Of a DNA stretch of 64,000 bases, positions 48,280 to 60,142 are shown piece by piece. The stretch is from contig CM057228.1 of the NCBI GenBank assembly GCA_029891385.1, forward strand, positions 29,454,214 to 29,518,213. The letters run 5' to 3'. The position numbers were made by a program, and so were the translations under genes. The notes under the pieces are model-generated. The model made no database searches. It was given only the letters and a program-made list of their open reading frames with translations, and was not told where the DNA came from. This DNA comes from Erythroxylum novogranatense. Lineage: Eukaryota; Streptophyta; Magnoliopsida; Malpighiales; Erythroxylaceae. The number at the start of each line of letters is the position of its first letter. The stretch's first letter is position 1.

Positions 48280-48965
48280 TGCCCTTTGGAGAGGCATTTA
48301 TCCTGAAAAATGCAATTTTTTTCTCTCATCCCAAGTGCCTATGACTAGGCAAGACAATCATATATAGAAGCAACATTTTATATTTCTGTTTGGATTCTAA
48401 TTGTTGAGCACCAAGTCTTGATGTTGTTCAAATCATTTGGTGCATAAGTAGTTAAGGGCCTCATCAGTAGGGCTTTCCAAATTTCAATGGTAAAAGTGTA
48501 TTTAAAGAATATGTGATCTAATCTTTCTTGAGCACTTCAGCAAAGTGTACACTAGTAGCTGAAATGTAAAAACCTAGCAAATTTATGCACAATTAGTAGA
48601 TTGTTCTTCATGGCAAACCATACAGTGGTAGAAGCTTGTGGATAAATATGGCTCAACCACACCACTTTAGTTTAAGATCTAAATACCAATCATATAATAT
48701 AACCTTTTGGCATGATTGGATGTTAAATATGTCATTAGAAGTGTGTTTTCGAATGAATCTATGCTCTTCTATGTTAATAGTGGTATAAATAATCTCATTT
48801 TTCATAAAGCTAGCAATAAGAGGTTGTTTAATGATCTCCTTATTGATTAAAGTTGTTGCTACTATTGCTTTCTGGTGAATCACAAACCTGAGAGGTTAGT
48901 CATTATCCGATTCATCCAAAGGACCCATAAATAATCAATTATCTTGCCAAAATCTGATGGATTTT
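48280..48965 (-). pseudogene. LINE-type reverse-transcriptase zinc-binding domain remnant
   Basis: The minus strand, with frame changes, reads SIRFWQDNWLFMGPLDESDN, an open stretch 48883-48653 (VATTLINKEI... HRFIRKHTSNDIFN), then VWFAMKNNLLIVHKFARFLHF, SAQERLDHIFFKYTFTIEIWKALLM. The last part matches the zf-RVT pattern (C..C..E...H.F..C......W..L) of plant LINE-like proteins, with its cysteines largely lost. Stops and frameshifts make it a relic. A host gene that acquired a zf-RVT domain is possible but less likely. Confidence 0.6.
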
Positions 48966-49868
48966 TCATTTCCTATTAGTTTAATGAACTCAACTATGAA
49001 TCTTTTTTTGATTTTGAAGATTGCTTTCAAAGTAGAAGAGGGATAGTACTTCACATACAAACTTTACACACTCCTATTTTTATGAAATAATTGTGTATCC
49101 TTTTGTACCAAAGGGACTACTTATCATAAATGAGCCTCCACACTCTATACCCATCCCAAAAACATCTATTTTCTTTCTAATTTGAACTTGATGAGTTTCA
49201 GATTGAGCAAAACTCGATTATACTTGAGTTAGAACTGTATGTTTAGGCTCAATCAAGCCTTAGATTGAAATAAAAAAAATTTAGTCGAATTTAAACCATA
49301 GACGATCTAACTTGAATCGATCCATTATGAACCCTAATATTAAGTAGTGGATATTTTGTTTTCAATGTAAAAATGGTAATAATTAATAAGGCAAAATTGA
49401 TAATTTTGACCTTAATATTTTCATCAAAATATAAATTAGACCTTAATGTTTCAAAGCATTCAAAATAAATCGTAATGTTTGCAAAAATATTTAAATTAAA
49501 CCTTTAGCAGATGGAAAAGATCGCAAAGATATGTCTTCATTGGTTTTCTACCACATAATCGCTAACATGTCAGAAATGTATTATTTTATAATCTACTTAT
49601 TGGCCCACAATGCCACATTGCGTACATATGGTACTATGAGGCACATCCTGACATCCATTTTAATAAAAATTAATAAGTTTTAATGTGATTTATTTTTAAT
49701 TAAATCTAATTAAAACTAATTAACCTAACTTAGTCTAACAAATTCTAATAAACAAAAATTCTCAAATTACTTTGAGAGCTTTAAGCATTAATCTTGCTAC
49801 ATTTGTGAAAGTTTACTTTTACTTACCTTCTTAAAGATGCAAATGAATTCCATGATTACACCCTTATA
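48966..49868. other. AT-rich intergenic DNA
   Basis: Nothing beyond short chance frames is visible. Confidence 0.5.
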
Positions 49869-50012
49869 AGCTCTAGAGGTTTTGGGTTTGTGTATAATGC
49901 CTAGCTTAATGATGTAAGTGTTGTGGCAATCAAGAAACTGAAGCACATCAATGGCCTAAACAAGGTTGGAGAAGAATTGTTATGAGTGTATGAGTACATG
50001 AAGTTTAAAAGC
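49869..50012 (+). pseudogene. Receptor-like protein kinase fragment
   Basis: The plus strand reads SSRGFGFVYNA, a stop, then LNDVSVVAIKKLKHINGLNKVGEELL, a stop, then VYEYMK. This corresponds to the glycine loop (G.G.VY), the ATP-binding Lys (VAIKKL) and the VYEYM segment of plant receptor-like kinases. About 30-40 residues between EEL and VYEYM are missing. It is a short broken piece, possibly of a lectin-type receptor kinase. Confidence 0.55.
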
Positions 50013-52460
50013 ACATAATTCTCTATGATTAGAAGAAAGTTGAGATCAAATAAAATTGAAATTTAGGGAGAAAGAACACAACTAATGCTACAAAATTGGA
50101 ATGAGGAAGAGGATGAAGGGAGTCAATAGGGATGAATTTAGGTTTTAGACCTTGTGAAAATTGGAAATTTAGGTTTACTAGAATTTATTGTATTAAGTTA
50201 GGTTAATTATTTTTAATTAACTCTACAACAATAACATCCAGTGTAACTCTTTAATACACGGGGTCTAGGAAGATTTAGTAATACGCAAACCTTACCCCTA
50301 ATTTTTAATTTACTATAATTAAAAAAATTTGAAATTAATAAAATCACATTAAAACTAATTAAAATTTTATCGGGATCGAAACATGTTATATGGCAATATA
50401 GAACTTATAAGTACATTAAGACAAAATATATTTCGACCAAGCAAAAATTAATAGAAATATATCTTATTAAGATTTTCATTAAATAATAATTTAATATAAA
50501 CTTTTTGCAACATTAAAGTTCATTTTAAATGTAGAAGTTTAGGGGGTGATTGGTTCCTTTTTTTTGGTTTTTCGTTGTTGTTTTTGTAAAAAATGAAACA
50601 ATCTCGCAAAACTTGTTTGATTAAAGATATTTTCGTTTTTTGTTGTTAAAAATAAAAAAGGAAATGATTTTTTGAAAACATGAAAAAGACATTTCGATTT
50701 ATTTTGAAAACAGGTTTTTATATTTAACGAAAACGATTTCCCTACGTCGTCTTCATTCTCTTTTACTATTTCTCAGTCACTACATCTTCTGTCATCTTCT
50801 GCCTACTTCTGTGTTTTCTACTGGCTGCGATTTTTGTGTCTTCTATCGTCTTCTACCCTCTCTTGCATTTTCTACCATCTATGATTTCCCGATTTGTTTT
50901 CATCTACTTATGTATGTGTTGTAACTTGTTACTCAACTGATGTTATTTGCGTTGAAACATAAACAGGTGCATCACCTTCTCTTCTTTGAAATCACATAAG
51001 AGAGTGCATATTATGCTACAGTAACATGTACATATTACTGTAGCGTAATTAAAATTAATTCATTAAATTCATCAACGTTGTTTTGTTTCATGAGAGAGGC
51101 CCTTCATGTGTTTCTCACTTGACAGTTCTCAGGGATAGCATAACGAAGTGATACCTGTCTTAGATATGCAACTTGATCACCTAGCTGAGGGGTATAACGA
51201 TATCCCTCGTTGTGCTTTGACAAATCTTGAAATGGAAAAAGTGAATGGAAAGTTGTAGTTGAATTCATTACAATGCTATTAACTAATTTAGTTGGAAAGC
51301 TGTAGTTGGATATCCCTCCTCGTGTTTTCGATAAACATCACTACCTTATAATTGATGATGGTAATTGCAATAATCAATAATCATTCAATTTTGCTTGCAT
51401 AAGTTGGATTCATTACAATGCATTTGATATAAATGTATCATGAGATATATAACTCCTTTTGTTTAAATACATGTATCATGAGATCGAAGTGGGGTCAAAT
51501 GGCAGGGCTTTCAGTTTGACCATCATGTATATATTATGAATTTACTTAAATTTTCATCTTTATTTTTATGTTATAGAATCAAATTTACACCTTTATTTTT
51601 GTTCAATCATTTTCATGCACTTTATACAATTTAGCATTTAATATGGCTATCTAATGTTTATTTTGAACCATGTTTACTATTTAGTACTTTGTAGAAATTG
51701 TTATGATTCATGTCACATTTATGTGGTTACATTTAGTGATGAAATGTTTGAACAATATGAACGATTCCAATAATTGTGTGGCAATAAATGAAAAAGATGG
51801 GATATGAAATAATACTATATAGATGTATTTAATTTCCTTGCTGATTGATGAAATGAAAAAGGAAATTCGAACGACTACTGTCCTTTTTAAATCTAGTTGG
51901 AAGAATGTTAAAGCATGACTTCAAACAAAATTCTATAAGGAGTATACTGATATTCAATTGAAGAATAATTATAATGAGTTAAGTGCTAGATTGAAGAGTT
52001 TTAAGAACTTATTGAAAGAAACAGAATAAGCTACAACTCATTTACTAGTGAAGTTAATATTACAAATGAATATTGGAAAATTTTTATTTAAGGTAAAATG
52101 TCTTTTTATTAATATATCATATTGTATAATATTTATTCTCAAGTGGAGTATAATATCATTTCAACAAAACTTGAAGTATGTCTTGGGCGAGATAAAATTG
52201 CTAGATAAATGTGGAGTGATTATATTATTTTTAATTGATTTATGTATCTTTTTATAAATGATAGTACTATTATATTTTCAAGAATTATAGTATGATGGGC
52301 ATATTTTATTGATTAGAATGACGTAATATAATCAATTGGATTTTTATTTTCAGTTTTTATAATATAAATTTTAATTAAACAGGTCTTTTATTTTTTTAAG
52401 AAAAAATCGAAACTTAAAATAGGGAAAAAAAATCCTTAATTTATGTTTAATAAAAGTATT
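50013..52460. other. AT-rich intergenic DNA with a possible DNA-transposon end
   Basis: No gene is seen. Around 50536 a T/G-rich block begins gtgattggttcc and resembles the inverted block at 1850-2052. Its partner end could not be fixed, though 52360-52440 is a weak candidate. Confidence 0.4.
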
Positions 52461-52466
52461 TAAAGG

Positions 52467-52474
52467 TATAAAAG
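52467..52474 (+). promoter_or_regulatory. Candidate TATA box of the 52761 gene
   Basis: TATAAAAG lies 287 bp upstream of the start codon, followed by GC-richer sequence that would form the 5' UTR. Confidence 0.4.
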
Positions 52475-52760
52475 TAATAACTATTAGGAGGGTGATTCGC
52501 GCGATGAGCTAAACACTGACCTGAACACCGCTGACGGAGGACGGTGAGTAACAAGGCAAAAAGCCTCCCGCAAGGAGCTCTGGTTTCTCAGTCCAGAAAC
52601 CCCTGCTATCCATGAACTCGTTACAATTCACTAAGATCCTAAGTTAGTCTTCTTCTTGACAACACATTCTCGTTATCTATCTTCATTTTGTTAGAAAGGA
52701 TATAAGAATTGGGTATCGGTTCAGGTAATTGTGCGAAGTCTGTGATTTGATTTGAACCCA

Positions 52761-55331
52761 ATGTCAAAACCATCACGAACTAGTCTCCAGACAGCTTTGT
52801 TTAGGCTCAGATTTTGCTACTACAGCACCCACGTTACTAAACCCCCTTCTCCTTCCAAATTTCCCTCCCGATCTTTCCCACATACTGTGACACCCACCAC
52901 GCGTTCAAATTCTAGTCGTTTTCTGCTGCCCCCTCCTCCTTCTTCTTCTAAACCAATTGGGTATTCTAGTTTATCCTCTTCATTCCTCAACAAACATGCT
53001 TATTATGGGATCCAGCACTTTTCCTCCAAAAGCTTCTTCGACAAGCAGACTAGTGCTGTTGCCTCTGCTTTCTCCAGGTATCGTGAGGCTATAGGCCTGC
53101 AGATTGATGCATTTTTTAGGAGAAATTATGTGTTTGTGTTTGGAGCCGGAGGCGTGCTTTTATGTGGTTTACTTTGGAGGATGATGTATGGTATTGCAAG
53201 TACGTTTATTGGCCTCTCTGAAGGCTTGGCCAAGTACGGTTTCCTTGCTCTTTCCTCCGCCATTGTTGCCTTCTCTGTAAGTTACTTTTCACTTTCGCTT
53301 TCTCTCTTTTGTACTTGAATGCATTCTACAAGAATCTTGTCTACAAGAAAAGCGATGTAGTGTAGCTTTTTCCTCGATTTGGGTGGTCAAATGATCTACT
53401 TGATTCATGTTTAGTTTGGTAAATCAGCAATGTATCACTGTTATCTGGAGCCGAGGTAATACATAAATTTTACATCCTCTTAACCTGTGCACGTTTAAAG
53501 TCCTAGCAAATTTAGTCTTTTTGTTGGCATCGTTGCTGTCTTAGATTTGTGACTGGTTTAGAAATTTACTATCTTTTCCACCATAGGGCTTATACCTTCG
53601 CTCAAGGCTTACAATCAATCCTGATAGAGTTTATAGGATGGCCATGAGGAGGCTTAATAGCTCGGCTGGGATTCTTGAAATTATGGGTGCTCCTCTTGCT
53701 GGAACTGAATTAAGAGCATATGTTATGTCGGGAGGTGGGCTTACATTGAAGAACTTCAAGCCAAGATATAGGAGCAAGCGATGTTTTCTCATATTCCCGG
53801 TACGAGGTTCTGAGAGAAAAGGTCTAGTCAGTGTTGAAGTAAAGAAGAAAAGGGGCCAGGTTTGCTTCTGTACTGCATCTTCTTTTCGTTTTATGTACTT
53901 GGTGATGACTAGCTTTTCAAATTGAAATAACTCCTGTTTCTTGGTTTTCCTCGTTGGGCTTCAGCGTTATGAAATGTTTGAGCTGAGTTGTTGTATTAAA
54001 GTTTAATGAAATAAGTTGCTGGGAAGAGATGTAGCTTGTAACTTAAGAGTATTTTACTCTTCCAGATTCTCTTTGAAGGCAATATAAAACATTCTGTAAA
54101 AAGGACAACCTTATGTTTAATTATTTAATCCTCTTCTGTTTTTCTTTCACATGATTTGCATATGAAACTTATCTAGAAGTTCAACTGATCATCTCTGTGA
54201 TGATGCTAACAAATTGTGGTAAAATTCTGACTAGGCAAGTGGCACTGTCAAGTTAAATAAGGTGGAACCAATATCGTAGTGGACTATGAATTGGGTTAAT
54301 TGCAGATCTAGCTTGTAGTGCTAGTAAGTCATGGAAAAAAACCTCACAAAGGTTTCGAGTTTAGTTCTCATGCTCTATTCTAAATTGACATCTAGATCAT
54401 CTGCATCTAGGTTGTCGAGTCAATCCAGTTACAGATTGTTAATTGACCCTGTGTCGAGTCAATCCAGTTACAGATTGTTAATTGACCCTACTTGTAACCA
54501 CAATACTAATTACTAGGTCTTTCTATTTCTTCAAATTATTTAAATCAGACTGAGATGATTATTGTATCTATCAATAAGTTGTCTAGATATAGTTACCAAG
54601 ATGTATTGCTTTGACTGAATGTTTGTGGCCAGAGAGAAAGCTAGATAGAGACAGAGAGAGAATGTAGAATCATAAAATTATAATTTGATGATTTATGGAC
54701 AGGCACAACCTCTCACCTTGTAAATCCTTCCTTGACCATGATTTCTTTTTTTGTTTTTTAAACAAAATTTGTTGAAAGTTTCTTTTCTCTGATTGGTGGA
54801 AGTCCTGTTTTGTTGGCTTGTTATGTTCATTTTTGTGTTTTTTTGTGCTGGTTGTAAGTAGTGAAGTTGTAGCAAGATTTGATTGGTATTCTCAAGTTTA
54901 AAAAATAAAAACTCAGGCTTACTAAGTAGACAAGAATGGGAATTGGGAAGTATACCCATGTAAATGAGGATGGTTTCCATGTAATCCGTCACATAAAAAA
55001 TTAAGGGTTCAAGGCATTTGAATAGGGAAGTCCTCGTTTTTGTGTCTGATATTTTCCTCCTTGGCAGTATGATATAAAGCTATTGTCAGTTGATATTCCA
55101 ATGGCATCTGGACCTGACCAGCGAATTTTTCTTCTTGGGGATGAAGAAGAGTACAAAGTTGGTGGTGGACTAATATCTGAACTAAGAGATCCTGTGGTAA
55201 AAGCAATGGCAGCTAGCAAGGAATTTGATCATCTTGACCAAATTGAGGAGGAAGAAGACGCTGAGAGAGAACTTCATGAAGCAGAAAGAAAACAGCGTGA
55301 CGAACTTGAAAAGCTTGAAAAAGAAGGCTAA
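52761..55331 (+). CDS. Mitochondrial-type membrane protein, possible COA1/TIM21-like, 3 exons
   Basis: Exons 52761-53276, 53587-53859 and 55068-55331 total 1053 nt, 350 aa; all three have phase-0 junctions and GT..AG introns. The start is the first ATG, after which the N-terminus (residues 1-60) is rich in Ser, Arg and Pro with almost no acidic residues, like a mitochondrial presequence. Membrane segments lie at about residues 122-149 and 158-176. Residues about 180-305 form a compact domain (RVYRMAMRRLNSSAGILEIMG, MSGGGLTLKNFKP, SERKGLVSVEVKKKRGQYDIKLLSVDI) whose style recalls the COA1/TIM21 fold of inner-membrane proteins. The C-terminus is acidic coiled coil (EEEEDAERELHEAERKQRDEL). That the gene is real is well supported; the family assignment is tentative and from recall only. 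Confidence 0.82.
54414..54489 (+). repeat. 39-bp tandem duplication in intron 2 of the 52761 gene
   Basis: gtcgagtcaatccagttaca...attgaccct occurs twice, at 54414 and 54453, without visible differences. It is recent and non-coding. Confidence 0.95.
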
Positions 55332-56123
55332 TGGTGGTCCTTTTTCCAAAAATTTTTGAAAATGTCCCTTCCGTCCTTTTTATTTCATTTTTGCTCCTTG
55401 GATTTCCTTTTGATGCCCGAGGCTTCATGCTGGCACACCGTCAATCTATATCCTGCTGAGTAAGTTTCATAATTAAAAAGCTGAGGAGGCTCCAATGGTT
55501 GCAATAAAACGATGACGTACTTTGCTTTTGAGATGGAATTTTTCTTCTGTAACCTGATGACATGACATTATATGAGATTCTTCTGTCTTGCACAAGCTGC
55601 TTCTGGCAGCAACAATTTATGCTTTTTATGTGCTGTGAGATTTCCTGATATATTCCTCTTGGACATTTTCTGAGTTCAGCGGAGGCCTGTCATGTAATGC
55701 GCTTTTCGGGGGAAGGAAATAGTGAGGTAAGGATTGGTTCCAGGTAGGGGACTTTGTTTGATGATCTAGTTGCGATTTTTTTTTCTTATTTTGGTCTAGT
55801 AGAAGTTCATTGAACCAAGTATATTTATTCACATCCCTTTTTTAAACCCCAAGTCCCCTTTGCTTCCAGTTATCATAATGGAGTTACTAGCCTCGAATTA
55901 GCTAGAAAAAAGTGTATCTAGTCGTTTCTTATTGAGCATAGAACCATCGTTTATAATTAACATCCTAAATATAATCGTTTTGTTTGCCTAGTTCTCCTTT
56001 ACATATTTTGGTCACTTTGCATGGCAAGAAAACTAGTTGTAGTTGACATAAAAAACCACGAGAAAAGAAAGAAGAGGGATAAACAAAGGTTCCCCTGTCA
56101 TATGTTAGTTACAGGTAGGTGAT
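55332..56123. other. Intergenic region between convergent genes
   Basis: It holds the 3' UTR of the upstream gene (an aataaaa at 55503-55509) and, on the other strand, that of the methylesterase. No other gene is seen. Confidence 0.6.
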
Positions 56124-58058
56124 TCAATCAATGGAAGCGGCTGCCTTGACAAGCAAGCCAAACAGCAGAAAAGGGGAAGAGAAAAAAGGACTATGGTCGC
56201 TGTCCAAAACGTATACCGCAGACGGCGGCCACCTCTGTATCATTGCATCTTGTTGCTGAGGTTTGACAACATTGTCGCGCGTTGTCTTAATGTATACACG
56301 TCGCACCTCTTCTATAGCATCATTCTCCGCCGTGAATTGCGCGGACTGCAACGCCATGAGGGGTCCCGGCCGCAATAACATGGCAGCTAAGGTGGTAACC
56401 TGACGGAAACAAAGTTTGTCTATGCCTTAACGTGGAGTGGCCAAATAAGAAGCGTTTGACAAAATATTTGCTCTTGTTTTCTGGGTATATTGAAATAGAA
56501 AGCAACTAAGCACGGACATTAAATGAGCCCGCTTGCTCTTGCATAGCAGCCAGGGGGGCTTAGCTTATCTGTGATGCCGGTAATGAATGATTATGCGGCA
56601 AGTACATATACACACGCTACGTACCTCTGGAGGACTCAACTGATAGATAATTTTGCGTTGGAATTCCTTTTTGACAATGGCACTGGTTGGAGGTTGCTTA
56701 TCCCCCAACCCAAAGCCTAGCTCAAGCACGTCGCCAAATGAGGATAAATCGGGTACTCCCTGTTTTCCATGCTCTTTCTATGTCATACTTGAGGATCACA
56801 ACACAAACCACAAACCACAAACAGTAAAAGGGCAATAATTAAAAGAAAAAAAATAAGAGAAAATTGGTCCTATTGGCGCAATGAAACAAGCACGAAGAAC
56901 ATTCAGCAAGTCAGACTAATGCTGAGTGCTGGTGAGCTACCACCGCACCACTATCTCCATTCTGAAGATTCTCCAATCCATCTTATCATGTCGTCTAGAA
57001 GTGGGTTGGCATTCAAGCCACTAGCTTTTGTTCCCAGTTTACACAGGGTCGGAAATAAATGGTGGAGTTGACTTATTCACTGTTTTTTCTTTTTCATTGC
57101 AGTGTTAATAGTTGGGACTGCCAGTGGCCTATTGCCTATGGCCGGTAATAACCCATTAACATATCTTTTCGTGTAGACAGCTGGCCGGTGATTCAACCAA
57201 TCTTATGTTTTCTAAGTACACCCATACATTTCATCCAATTAATATCTATGCAAAGCTTGCTAATTTTGTTACTCATGAACCTTATTTTTAGTTTCGACTT
57301 GCTCTCAAGTCTTGACTTTACCAAAATACACATCATAAGAACAAGAACTTGGACTAAAGCCAATGGACAGTTAATGCATCTGCTGAGATTTTAACAAAGT
57401 GTTTGAAGATAGAAGAAAATGGACATGAATGCATATGTTAGAGGAGACAGAGATGTGCAACAACAACAAAAAAAAAAAGAGTTAATGAATGTAGAAAACG
57501 GACAAGAAGACATTACATCTTGGAAATCTTGATGAGTCCAGAAACCCAGCCTGAGCATGGTGGCAGCTATATAAACAGCAAGACGAATCTTTCCACGGAA
57601 TTTGTGAATGGCTTGCGTTATGCTTAGTCCTCCAGCACTATGTCCAACCAATATCACCTGGCCAACAAACACAATTTTTTACATACCATACATGTAAGTG
57701 TACAATTGCATCGCCTAGTTTCCGTTAATTATGCTTGACTAGATGTAACCTGGTGATGATCTGGTAAGGATGATATGAAGTCAATGAGAGGCTTGTTATA
57801 GTCATCAAAAGTAAGGACTGAATCGGCACTAGTTGGATCTATGCCAGAACTCTTGAGGTCAATACACGAAACTTTGTAGCCTGAATTCTCCATTAAGCAT
57901 CGAACTTTGTACCAGCACCATCCTCCTCCGCCTAGTCCGTGAACAAGCACGAAGTGGTGTTGTTGCTTTTGTACTACTTTGATTGGTGCAGCCTCGGCTT
58001 TGCCTACCTCTACCTCAGCCTCAGCCTCAGCCTCAGCCTCAGACTCCGAGCCTAACAT
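56124..58058 (-). CDS. Methylesterase, MES17-like alpha/beta hydrolase, 4 exons
   Basis: Minus-strand exons 58058-57750, 57657-57517, 56759-56625 and 56399-56124 total 861 nt, 286 aa, close to the usual 260-290 aa; every junction is GT..AG and phase 0. The family hydrolyses methyl esters of hormones; MES17 of Arabidopsis acts on methyl-indole-3-acetate. Seen here: oxyanion region HGLGGGGWCWYK (residues 40-51), CLMENSGYKVSCIDLKSSGID (54-74), nucleophile Ser110 in GHSAGG, Asp237 in RDNVVKP and His264 in LDSDHSPFF, a complete triad. The N-terminus has an acidic EA repeat (residues 5-24) from a (cctcag)n microsatellite and no clear transit peptide. The ATG at 58058 is the first in frame. Substrate is inferred only. 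Confidence 0.93.
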
Positions 58059-58252
58059 GCTATTATTAGTATGCTTGCTAATCACCCTCCTCTACAGAAA
58101 TCGTCACCCAATCGGCTCTACTTTTGCCTGAATCTAATGAGAGTGGCACCATACATGCTTACCGACTTCCCGTAAATAAGGAAGTGAGAAAGCTCTGACG
58201 ATATTTTGTTTTATATATTCATACTCGTCATATCCATGACTACAAATTCTAA

Positions 58253-58262
58253 CTATTTATAG
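58253..58262 (-). promoter_or_regulatory. TATA box of the methylesterase gene
   Basis: The minus strand reads CTATAAATAG, a canonical plant TATA box, 195 bp upstream of the start codon. Confidence 0.6.
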
Positions 58263-58787
58263 GGGCAGGACAAGAAGAACGTGAGTGAAATACTGAATAC
58301 ATAAATACATACACGTAGAGTTGCGCAAAGTTATAGCCATGTGGCTGTTCTGCAATTATTATTTTGTAAAGGGAAAATTACGAGAGTTTAGATCCTCTCT
58401 CCAACGTTACCTTATCTTATTCTGTCTAATAATACAACGTCGTTGTTTTTCAATTAAATGGATAGAGGAGAGTAAAACTTGGACATACAGAGGATGAGAC
58501 CCATCCACAATCGCCATTCATGCAGCTAAAATCGAAGCCAGCTTTGCTAAACCAAAGCTATTTTGTGTTTCCTCAACGTTAATAATAACCAAATCCAAAA
58601 CCAAAAAAAATTATTTTTTGTTTTATCGTTATTCTTATTAACAATAAAAATTAATAATAGTCAGAAATTTAATGATATTCCTTATTATAATCAATAACTA
58701 AATAATTTAATTATTGTTAATAATTTAATTGTTTAAAATTTTGATTTTATCAATTATCTACTAACTATTATTCTTAATAATATATTA

Positions 58788-58789
<2 letters not shown>

Positions 58790-58825
<36 letters not shown>

Positions 58826-58826
58826 C

Positions 58827-58879
<53 letters not shown>

Positions 58880-58880
58880 G
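58790..58880. repeat. (TTA)n/(TAA)n microsatellite in the left arm
   Basis: About 90 bp of almost pure ATT/TTA repeats. A second pure run (taa)n lies at 59652-59710 in the centre. The right arm counterpart near 60880-60930 is much shorter, so the microsatellite changed after the arms formed. Confidence 0.95.
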
Positions 58881-59650
58881 TTATGATTATTAAATTTATT
58901 AATTATTTTATTGTCTATAATTATTATGAAATTTGTTATAATTACTAATTTTCTTCTCATTATTATTAACTTTATTATTTTGATTAATTTAATTATCCTT
59001 ATCATTATTAATTATTATTATTATTGGTTTCGACTTGAGTATATATACTTATTATTATAAATCTCATTAATTTTTAATTATATTTATTATTAATAATAAT
59101 ATTATTATTATTAAAATACCTTTTATGATTAAATGCATGTATCTTTATTTCTATTATTATTATAAAATTGCTTATTATTATTAATTTTCTTCTTATTATT
59201 ATTAAATATAGTATTCTTATTAATTTAATTATTCGATAATAATAATAATAATAATTATTATTATTATTATTATTATTCTCAATTTAGTTTATATACTTAT
59301 TATTATAAATCTTATATATATTTTAGTATATTTACTATTAATATTTGTAATAATAATATAATGGTGAATATTAATAAGGAATATTAAATTATCACAACTT
59401 ATAATAATTTCCAAAATTATTTCTAAAATAACAAAATATAAGGAAATGACAATTAAATAATGATAAGGAATATGATAATAATAACCTGAATAAGTACATT
59501 AAATAATAAAAAGGATTTTAATATAATAACATTACTAATTATAAAACTAAAAACAAAACGTGCTGACTGCGGAAGACTAAAGGTGGTGCTCGCAATCGCG
59601 AGATTGTCCATTTTCGTCCAAAAGAAATAAAATTAATTAGTAAATTTACT

Positions 59651-59709
<59 letters not shown>

Positions 59710-60128
59710 GGAATATTAAATTAGCACAACTTATAATAATTCCCAAAATTATTTCTAAAATAACAAAAAAGGAAATGATAATAATCATAATTAAAAACAA
59801 TTAAATTAATAAGAATAATTTAAGAAGCATGATATTAATTAATAGTCATATAATATATAAGAATCATTAGGAATATAAAATTAACAAAACTTATAATAAT
59901 TCTTAAAATAATTAATAAAATAAATTATTATAAGGAATTAGCAAACATAAACATATAATTTTTCGGGGAAAAAATAATAATAAGGAATTTAATCATATCA
60001 TTTAATATAATCAATAATAATTTCCGACATTTAATAAAATAATTGAACAATTTTTAAGGAATTAGCATTAACAATAGTAATAGCATCTCGCGATCTCGAG
60101 CACTCGCGATTGTCTAAGTCCTGCGAGC

Positions 60129-60142
60129 CTCGCGATCGCGAG
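60129..60142. repeat. Perfect palindrome CTCGCGATCGCGAG
   Basis: A 14-bp perfect palindrome at the inner edge of the right arm. Variants occur at 59589-59602, 60087-60100, about 60103-60112 and 60162-60175. They are the only CG-rich motifs in the element. Confidence 0.9.

Noticed and set aside
52490..52620. GC-richer stretch before the 52761 gene as an RNA gene
   Set aside because: No tRNA, snRNA or snoRNA motifs are visible; it most likely forms the 5' UTR.
56193..56836. Plus-strand ORFs overlapping the methylesterase
   Set aside because: They are opposite to exons 3 and 4 of the methylesterase, which splice into a complete conserved protein.
57391..57516. Extension of methylesterase exon 2 past the GT at 57516
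   Set aside because: The frame continues into low-quality sequence (FFFCCCC), while splicing at 57517 to 56759 joins conserved text in phase.
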